DNA of 64,000 nt from Batkoa obscura. Taxonomy: Eukaryota; Entomophthoromycota; Entomophthoromycetes; Entomophthorales; Batkoaceae. This document shows positions 56,165-64,000 of the stretch, piece by piece (position 1 is the first letter of the stretch; each line of letters begins with the position of its first letter). The DNA lies in NCBI GenBank assembly GCA_030770535.1, contig JASVEC010000014.1:992001-1056000 (forward strand), written 5' to 3'. The translations under genes were made by a program, and so were the position numbers. The notes below the pieces were generated by a model that saw only the letters and a list, made by a program, of their open reading frames with translations, was not told the origin of the DNA and did no database searches.

Positions 56165-58793
56165 ATGGCAAATGCCCTACATTATCAAGCTTTTAAGTCT
56201 TTTTTAGGCCCAGCAACAGTAGAAGGTAAATTAATATTTGATATATTATTTAGATTATAAACTAACGGTAATCAGGCTTCAAGTCTTCTTCAGCATTCAG
56301 AAAAGATGCAAGAGGGAAGCTTCAAAAATTACCTTTTGAACAATTTTCCGAACTAACTAAAGATGTATATGATGAATTAGTGAGAAGAACACAGGATATC
56401 GGTAATTAAAATATTTTATATCATGTTGGAATGATTGTAACAGATTAAATAGAATATAACGCGGCTTTATCTAACGATAGTTTACCAAGTAAAAGGAATC
56501 AAGCAAGACAAAAATTAGGGACCCTTTCAGATAAAAGATTTTATGATTTGGTTGGGGATCTTTTTATTGAAATTTTAATAAGGTATCCGGGAATTGATCC
56601 TGTAAGTTTTAATCTTCTTTAAGAGTTTATCGCTTTAATCATCGTCTTCCGAAGTTACTAGATCAACCAAAACTAATTTTAATTTATTTTAGTTATTAAA
56701 AGAAGATTCAGGTCATGATTCAGGAGGAAATTTATATAGCCTTCCTCAAAGTAACTCATCCAACTCATCCTTTACATATTTTGATTCAAATTTAACCATG
56801 TCAAAAGAAATACCGAATTTAACATCAAAACATATAGTATGTTTATTATTGCTATTTATTTTTTAATTTTAACTTGAAAATTTAGAATGGAGATAAGCAA
56901 AGCAATTATGCAAACAAATATGATAATGAGTTAAATCATGCTTTGAAGAGGAATCAATCTTTAGAAAGAGCTTTATCGGTAATTGTTTTAGAGATTTACT
57001 TCTAACAAATACTAAATCTTTCCCGTTTAGACACAAAACAGCGATCCCAACTTATCGCTTTCTAGGAAGAATACATTTAATGAAACGCTTTCAAATCCTG
57101 TAAGTATACTTTCAATAGCGAAATTATTAATAAATTTAACAATCGTTTGATAGAATGCATATGAAATTTTAAAGCAAGATTATCACATATTAAGGAAAGA
57201 GTTTGAAAAACTTAATATAAGTTATAAGAGCTTAAATGCCGAAAATGAAAAACTTACTGTTGAAAACGAAAATTTAAAACGTAGTTTAGCTATTTATGAA
57301 GTAATTTAATATATTTATTTTTTTATCAAACGCTAACTCTACTAGACAAATGAAACTCAGTCTATTGCATTACAGTATTCAACATTACAAATTGAGCATG
57401 CTGATTTGAAGGAAAAATACACTACAGAATTAAAAGTAAATTTTACAATAGCAAATATTTATTTATATTAATAAACCATAGGAACTAACCAATAAATATC
57501 AACATATTGATCAGGCACAAAGTGTACATAGAGAGATGTTTGATGCTATTGCAAAAAATGTAACTTAAATTCAAGTTTTACAATAGCTTAGCTAATTATT
57601 TTATAGAATGAAATTTTAGAATTTAAACTTCGTCAAGTAAATCAAGCATTAGAAAAATCACAAAGTAACTTTATTGGATTTAAGTCGATTTAATAAATAC
57701 TAAATATTTATTATAGAGGAATCATTGAATTCACTCAAGAACGGTTCTTCTATTGGACCAGTTAAAGATTATGGGAATAGCTATCTTATTCATGAAAACT
57801 TAATGAGAACCCTCCGTTCATCAGTAGACAAAGTTCTTAAATCTATACGGTAATTTCTTATCTACATTAGTAATAATTAAGCTAACTTTTGATAGATCAA
57901 AAAATTCAAATGATGTACTTTTATCTTTAAAACCGTTAACCGAAACAAGTCGTTCTATTATTGATGTAGTTGAACAATTTGAAGCTGAAATACAAGACTC
58001 AAAACAAAACTGTTCGATTCAAATTTCAAATAATAAAGAAGATTTTTCTTCAGCTTTAGCAAATTTAATGACCCTTGCTAAAAAAGAAGCAGCTTCATCA
58101 AACGCTCAAAATTTTGTACGCTTTGAGCATGAAGCTAAAGAGCTTTTATTGGCAGCAGAAGAACTTCAATTGTTATTACAAACCAACTTTTGCTCCTTAC
58201 CGTATTTCTCAAGCAAAAACAATCGCTATTCAAGCTTATCAAAAATGAATAATCCTTATAGGGATTCTTTTAATTCGAATCAGCAAACTCTGAATTATAA
58301 TACTAACCTTAGTCATATTTCGAGAATTCCCCAAGTTCATGAAGATCATGATTCATCTTCTAGTTCTTTAGAAGATGCTATTCTTGACCCATTAAGAGAT
58401 TATATCGAAGAGAAATCGGATGAATTAATTGGTTGTGTAGATTTAATTATGGAATTTGTTAGAAACGATGATTTTTCAATCCATTTAAGTACCGAAGTAG
58501 AAAATGTACATGATAAAGCAGTTAACATTATCAAAGAATTCAAACAATATAGACTTATACCCAGATTAATGGATTCACCAGTAATAGTAAATTCGATCAA
58601 AGGAGTTGAAAATGCCAATGAAAGGTTTTCTAGTTTATTAAAGGATTTGGAGCCTATTGTTGGAGCTAAAGATCTTACAATTGAAGAAATTGAAGAGCTA
58701 GATCCTACTATTAAGTTATTGAAAACACATTTAGCTTCTACATGTTTAGAGCTCGCAAAATCAATTAAACAATTAGCTCAATGCCTTATTTAA
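56165..58793 (+). CDS. SPA2: Spa2-type polarisome scaffold
   Basis: About ten exons, start MANALHYQAFKSFLGPATVE. Exons 2 and 3 give the two Spa2-homology (SHD) repeats: ARGKLQKLPFEQFSELTKDV with YDELVRR, and ARQKLGTLSDKRFYDLVGDL with FIEILIRYPG. The same repeats occur in animal GIT proteins. A coiled-coil middle (LRKEFEKLNISYKSLNAENE, LKRSLAIYE) and a helical C-terminal domain follow (from 58068: KELLLAAEELQLLLQTN, YIEEKSDELIGCVDLIMEFV), ending ALAQCLI-like LAQCLI at 58793. Known role: scaffold at the hyphal tip and bud site, recruiting MAP-kinase kinases and the formin pathway. Presence supports polarised growth. Confidence 0.85.
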
Positions 58794-59887
58794 AAAAATG
58801 TTGAAATAGTTGAAATGTTCTTCGTTATTCATTTAATTCTAAATGTCAACATGAGAATTTAAAATGAAAGGCTGCTTATGTATATTCTATCATTTAAAAT
58901 TTTCTAGTTTGCTTAAGTATTCTCTTTTATAATAAAATTAACCACTTTTGAGAGTAGTTCATACTTATTTTTTATCAAACATTAAATTTTAATCTGTTGT
59001 ATTTATATGTCAAATATTATTATCGGAAGTAAACAATCATCTATTAAAATTTTAAATAAGAAAGTTTTTTGATCTAATTGTTTAAAATTGTTTTTAAAAT
59101 TGTTTTTAAAATAGCAAGAAAAGTCTAAAACTATAAACTTAGAAATAACTCAGGTAAGGGTTGGAGGCACCAATATTGGGCTACCATACAACTCAATCAT
59201 CAATGTACAAATAAGCTGAGTTATCAAAAAAGGTTTTTTAAATCTTCAACAAACAATATCAACTTCTTATTTAAGGGCAAAAGAATAATTGTAAGCATTT
59301 ATTGAGAAGATCCAACTCATGCTTATAAAAGAAAATTCAATTCCCAAGATATTGATACACACATAATAGTAATTGAAATAAGTGGATAGGAAGTATATAA
59401 TATTTTTTAAGATTAAATTTAGTGATTAATTAAATATTTATAAATTAGAAACTAGAGGTTGTGTTGTAATGCTTGCATCTCCAGCGTTAGCTTCTATTGC
59501 AAAATATAACTGTACCAAAGCATCTTGTTGAATCCTTGTTTTATACAAATTAAAGTGATTTAAAATTATACTTGATGAATTTTATTTAACTTAATTAATT
59601 ACTACTATTATTAAGTTCTATGGTTTGGTTTAAATAAAATAGATCACATTCTTAGCTAAAATAGCAAATTAAAGTGAAAAGTCAATTTACATTAGCTATC
59701 ATTTATGAGTTCATCTTTCTTTTTAGTAAATTACAATAAAAACTACTACTTAAGTATAAATCATTTTGATATTTAATAAAGAAACAATTTGAATAATAAC
59801 AATATAAAAGTTAATATTACTTTAATATTTAAACATAATATGTAAATTTATCTTTCAAAAATAAGTGCAAAACAATTATAAAATAAA
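58794..59887. other. Intergenic between SPA2 and the chitinase
   Basis: 1.1 kb between convergent genes. It contains a perfect short inverted repeat ATAACTCAG (59144-59153) / CTGAGTTAT (59216-59224). No gene seen. Confidence 0.45.
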
Positions 59888-61282
59888 TTAATCTCTAGCT
59901 ATTAAAACGCCTGAGCATGGTGGTGCTGGATTATTTCCTGGCCAGTCGCAATATGCATTTCCATTTGTGATAGCACAAACGGTTCCAGCTGGGCAAGCTC
60001 TTACTACCCATTTACCATTGTCACAGGTTGCAAAGTTTTGTCCATTGCAAGCTGCGCCACCATTACATGGTTGGCCAGATACTGGACAAGTTCCAGTTGG
60101 CGATGGGCCACTACTAGTGGTAGTGGTGGTAGAAGTGACTGGAGGCTTAGTAGTAGTAGTAGTTACAGGAGGCTTAGTAGTTGAAGTGGTAGTAGTGGTA
60201 GAGGTAACAGGGGGATTAATAGTAGTAGTAGTAGTAGTAGAGGTAGTAGAGGTAGTAGAAGTGGTAACAGGAGGAGATCCACAATTTCCAGTATTACTTA
60301 AATAATCTTTAATAATCTTACCATAAGTTTTACCACCAATAATATTATTTTCAGATTGAGAAGCATCCCACATCATAACACCAGCAAAAGTATTATTCGA
60401 TTTTAAATCAGAAACAATGCTTTGTAATTTATCGGTTGTAATATAACCAGAACCAGCAGCAGTTTGAGAAGCAGGAACACCAAGGATAAGTTTGATATTC
60501 TTATTAAAGGATTTGTTATGTGCCCATTTGTCCCAATCACCCCAATTCCAGGCCCATTGATTGCCATAATTCTGTACACCACACCAGTTGTTATAAAATT
60601 GGATATTGATAAAATCAATATAAGAAGATTCCATAATAGTATTTAAATTACCATCAGGGAAAACACATTGCGGAGCAGCGGATACATAATATTTTTTAGA
60701 TGGATCACTTTTGTAATAAGTTTGAAGTTTACTTAAGAAAACATCATAATAGGCTTGGGAACCGCCTTCTAAATCTAAATCAATACCATCTATTTGAGCA
60801 TCATCAAATGGACGATATTTATGATTTCCTTTCATAAACATATTCCAAATAGTATCTGCAAATTCAGAAGCAGCAGCTGAGGAATCAAAACCAGTACGAG
60901 CAATAGCACCACCTAAACTTAAAATGATTTTCTTACCCTTAGATTGGCAATATTTAATATCTTGACCAATCTTAGGACAATGTCTTAATTTACTTGCAAT
61001 TGGATCAGTGAAAAAGTCTTCACAATGATTAGAAAAGTTAATTTCAGGGAAGCTAGTACCTGCATTGAAATTATTTAAGAAAGATAAATTAATGACATCC
61101 ATATAACCATCATCACAATATTTAGCTAAGTCTTTTTCCCAAAGCTCTGGATTATTCAAGTGTGCGCCACCATAACTGTTTTGGCCCCAATAGAAAACTT
61201 GATTGTTATTACAATTTAAGTCGAAACCAACGATAGAACTAATTAGAGTAGGGAGAAGAGCTAAACCAAAATTTTTATACAT
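59888..61282 (-). CDS. GH18 class III chitinase with CBM19-like tail
   Basis: 464 aa, intronless. Signal peptide residues 1-20 (MYKNFGLALLPTLISSIVGF). Catalytic domain about 25-330 with VFYWGQNSYGG, IILSLGGA and the GH18 motif DGIDLDLE (D165, D168, D170, E172; E172 is the proton donor), then YYVSAAPQC and FINIQFYNNWCG. A Ser/Thr/Pro linker follows (about 335-395, TSTTTTT runs, probably O-mannosylated). The end (GQPCNGGAACNGQNFATCDN..., CPAGTVCAI) has the cysteine pattern of CBM19 chitin-binding modules of yeast Cts1. Role: secreted or wall-bound chitin hydrolysis in cell separation or nutrition. The linker-coding DNA is a (GTA/GTG)n-like repeat on the plus strand. Confidence 0.95.
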   Translation of the reverse strand: MYKNFGLALLPTLISSIVGFDLNCNNNQVFYWGQNSYGGAHLNNPELWEKDLAKYCDDGYMDVINLSFLNNFNAGTSFPEINFSNHCEDFFTDPIASKLRHCPKIGQDIKYCQSKGKKIILSLGGAIARTGFDSSAAASEFADTIWNMFMKGNHKYRPFDDAQIDGIDLDLEGGSQAYYDVFLSKLQTYYKSDPSKKYYVSAAPQCVFPDGNLNTIMESSYIDFINIQFYNNWCGVQNYGNQWAWNWGDWDKWAHNKSFNKNIKLILGVPASQTAAGSGYITTDKLQSIVSDLKSNNTFAGVMMWDASQSENNIIGGKTYGKIIKDYLSNTGNCGSPPVTTSTTSTTSTTTTTTINPPVTSTTTTTSTTKPPVTTTTTKPPVTSTTTTTSSGPSPTGTCPVSGQPCNGGAACNGQNFATCDNGKWVVRACPAGTVCAITNGNAYCDWPGNNPAPPCSGVLIARD

Positions 61283-62839
61283 TTTTATTATTAAAACAAC
61301 TTGTGTTAATTTATTTGCATTCCATTCAAGTGGCTTATATACTTTTTGAAAATAAATAACATATAAAGAACATTATTCTATTTATAGACAAAATTCTAAT
61401 ATGAAATTGGGCTAAATGATCATAAACATTAGAAGTCAAATCTGTATCATGTTTTGATCTGTCATTTATTAAAAAAATAATAAATGGTCTAATCACAAGA
61501 TTTTTATACTTGAAAAATATCTGCATTTTTTCATTTATTGCTCCTTAACCGTACAATCCTTTATTTCAACCATTAATCAAAATCATTTGTCTTACAACAG
61601 TATCATAAGAACGTATCAATATTATAATAAACCTCTTTATAAGCAAATAATTTTATTTCAATACTAATGAGCCTCAAATTCAATAACACCAATTGGATCA
61701 TATGGACAAAATTTATCATTTTGACCCAACATCTTTTAACTTTTGTAACGGTCAAGTGAATAAAAAAAATCATTTTACTTAATAAATTCTTGAATGAACC
61801 TCAGCTTGCTTTAAAATTTAAAAAAAGGCGAATTAATAAATCAATTTTGAGTCAAAGAATAAAAATAATGTATTTAAATATTAAGTCTTGATTAAACTTC
61901 GATTTAAAATATTGTAAATGATCTATATTTATTCATTTATTTTATTATGCAGTTTTGATTAACATATTTCCTTATTAAGGTATTTTGTTTTATCAATAGT
62001 TTAATAATATTATTTATTTCAACTCTTATTTTTTATATTATAATTGACACTATAATAATAGTAATAAATCTAAAAGCTATTTAAGTTCTATCATGTTCAA
62101 CAATGAGTTTATAAACTGTAATAGTGATATAATATTAGCTTATAAATTATCTTATAATAAAACTGTATAATTTATTTTTTTAAATCACAACAAGTTTTCT
62201 AATATTCATTAGAGAAAAAGATTAGACAAGAAAGAATATGGAGGTGAACACTGGAAAAAGGAGGGATCCTTAGATAACAAAAGGAAAGTCAAGATAATGG
62301 AGAGAGATAAGTAAAAAGAAAATCCAGTAAACAATTTAATGGGAAGAGAAGATAGCTCTGTTTCATCATTATAAAAAATATTGTTATTTCAAAATTTTTA
62401 ATAGACTTAATAACCATAAACTTTAATACTATAATAAAAAATTAAATTTAACAATAAAGTTTTATTTCAATAAGACTGTATGCTATATCATAGTAATTTT
62501 TATTTTTATTATCATAACTTTAACGCATATTGAATTAATATTCTATCCATGCTCACTACTCTGACCTATCTTTTTCATCGTTGTTTCAATATGACTATCA
62601 CCAAATTCAAGGTTCATCTACAATAAAATATACCACAATGATAATCCTACTTTTCACTTAATAGTCCTATTTCTAGCTGGGTTTGATCATATTGTTGTTA
62701 ACAATTTTGTCGTTTGTCGTCAAAACTATTTACTTATTAACTATACTTCATGTTAGATGGCTTAATCCTATTTATTTAACTTTACAACTAACAAAATAAA
62801 AGATATTATTTTTAACATAATAAACATAATAAACATAAT
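61283..62839. other. Intergenic, nothing recognised
   Basis: Upstream of the chitinase (its promoter) and beyond. A purine-rich stretch at 62210-62330 has no meaningful frame. Nothing else seen. Confidence 0.45.
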
Positions 62840-63960
62840 AAACATGAAGGTCCCAATTTAGAGGGATTAAATACATTTCCTGATATCAGCAATACACCCA
62901 ATTCTTTTAATAAAGTATCACAAAAATTAGGAATAATAGTAATATCTTCAGTCATCTTCTGTTAAGAAATAGCAAGTAGATTTTCTAAATCGATTTTCAA
63001 CAATCTAATCTTACAATACCAAGCATTGGGCTAAACTCATTCAAAATATTCAAAATATTTAATTGAAAACTCTTCAATTACTTTAAATTTGTTTGATAAT
63101 TTTTTAAATTATGTTGTAAAATTAGATTATTATTTCTTAATCCTACTTTACAAAAAATTCAGATGGAACTGGGTTAGTAACTGCTATATAATTTTTACAT
63201 CATGCTAACGCTTCTAATAATTTTATATTTTGAGAAGCTATTCAACCAAGGGATAATCCTGGTAAGGTAAGCAATTTGGATAGTGCACTTGTTGATATAC
63301 AATTATGCCAAATTTGAGTGAAGGAAGATAATGGTAATTCACCCTTATATTATGAAAATCGATTGAGTTCATCTGCTAATAAAATATTATTAATGGTTGA
63401 ATTATATTAGTAGTTTCTTTTATCATTGTAAAGTAAGGGGAAATTTAGCTGAGTTGTATGATGTATCAACCAATACTGTTTTAACGTTTTCACTTAAATT
63501 TTATTCAATCTTTTTAAAACAAATATTTCATTTTCTTTCTTCATTAATAATAATAGGAATTTCAACCACCTCTACATCCTAAAGACCTAAGAAATTCATA
63601 ATGTGATCAATAACATAGTATTTATACTATTATCTTATTTCCTTTTCTAATAACCTATACACCTAGTTAAAATTGCTTGTTGAGCATCAGTATCTATTGA
63701 AGTATTTTGTTGATTGAAGTTGACTTTAGAATCTTGTCCACTATAAAGCGAGTTTACTATCAACTCACGTAGTTCTGGATCATTAAAACTATCAGTATAA
63801 CTTAAGTAAATAACTTCAGATCCTTCTATTAATTTATCTGAATCCTTGCTAAGTCCAATTAATACTCTGGTAATATAAGGCTATAGATCGGAATAACGTA
63901 ATAGGTATTTACTGGTACATTTATCTTTACATGACAACATTCATAATTCAAAGGGACGAA
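62840..63960 (-). pseudogene. Decayed class I/II PLP-dependent aminotransferase
   Basis: No long frame survives, but on the minus strand the pieces follow aminotransferase order: YLSYTDSFNDPELRELIVNS (63820-63750), then ADELNRFS and YKGELPLSS (63380-63320), then STSALSKLLTLPGLSLGWIA (63295-63240, the Schiff-base lysine block S.SK..LPGLRiGW), then KNYIAVTNPVPSEFF, then NFCDTLLKELGVLLISGNVF and NPSKLGPS (62930-62860), the C-terminal helix and small-domain strand. Stops and frame changes lie between all of them. Amino-acid substrate cannot be inferred. It is a host-type gene with no sign of transposon ends. Confidence 0.7.
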
Positions 63961-64000
63961 GCATAATTACTTTTCAATTTTAAAAGAGGATAAATAATAT

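Noticed and set aside
59144-59224. Inverted repeat ATAACTCAG/CTGAGTTAT as a transposon or LTR remnant
   Set aside because: Only 9 bp arms, no second copy in the window, no target duplication recognised.
59967-60305. Val-rich plus-strand frame opposite the chitinase
   Set aside because: Antisense of the Thr-rich linker and CBM region of the chitinase.

Overview
The window is nuclear DNA of an AT-rich fungus. Evidence for a fungus: three Zn(II)2Cys6 binuclear-cluster regulators, a Spa2-type polarisome protein, a GH18 chitinase with a CBM19-like tail, and housekeeping genes cut by many short GT..AG introns with TTTAG-like acceptors. Mitochondria are present (uL15m, GatB, a probable mS26), which argues against the anaerobic gut fungi. 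I cannot name the species; an early-diverging AT-rich lineage is possible but not shown.

Layout. 1-6.5 kb is a transposon graveyard. It holds the 5' end of an LTR retrotransposon running off the left edge, fragments of a DNA transposon, one copy of that transposon that looks whole (1551-4016, TA target duplication, 567-codon DDE-like ORF), small MITEs and a decayed membrane-protein gene. 6.5-8.2 kb holds the first Zn2Cys6 gene. 8.5-30.2 kb is a dense housekeeping block: UTP13, mitochondrial uL15, ENT3-type epsin, OST4, UTP22, deoxyhypusine hydroxylase, an importin-11/Kap120 protein, GatB and PEX10. 30.2-39.1 kb is a second accessory block with MITEs, two fossils of the membrane-protein family and two more Zn2Cys6 paralogues. 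40.3-44.3 kb holds an RRM-like unknown and a GPI-phospholipase D-like gene. 45.1-46.7 kb has three MITEs and a fourth membrane-protein fossil. 47.6-61.3 kb is again housekeeping: eL19, TAF10, mS26-like, RPC4/RPC53, a helical-repeat protein, tRNA-Trp, SPA2 and a chitinase. The right end holds a decayed PLP aminotransferase.

Functional themes are ribosome biogenesis and translation (UTP13, UTP22, eL19, uL15m, mS26-like, GatB, DOHH), transcription (TAF10, RPC4), and traffic and polarity (ENT3, PEX10, OST4, SPA2). There are no operons; neighbours are often divergent with only 130-290 bp between starts, or convergent with about 70-105 bp between stops.

The most notable observation is a transposon system read directly from the sequence. 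The 2.47 kb element and about thirteen ~100 bp MITEs share TGGGGATGT-type ends and TA target duplications, and the MITEs look like end-to-end deletion derivatives of it. A filled/empty site pair inside the window (45339-45536 against the inverted copy near 32660) fixes the MITE boundaries. The MITEs have entered the membrane-protein fossils repeatedly, and one supplies the Pol III terminator of tRNA-Trp.
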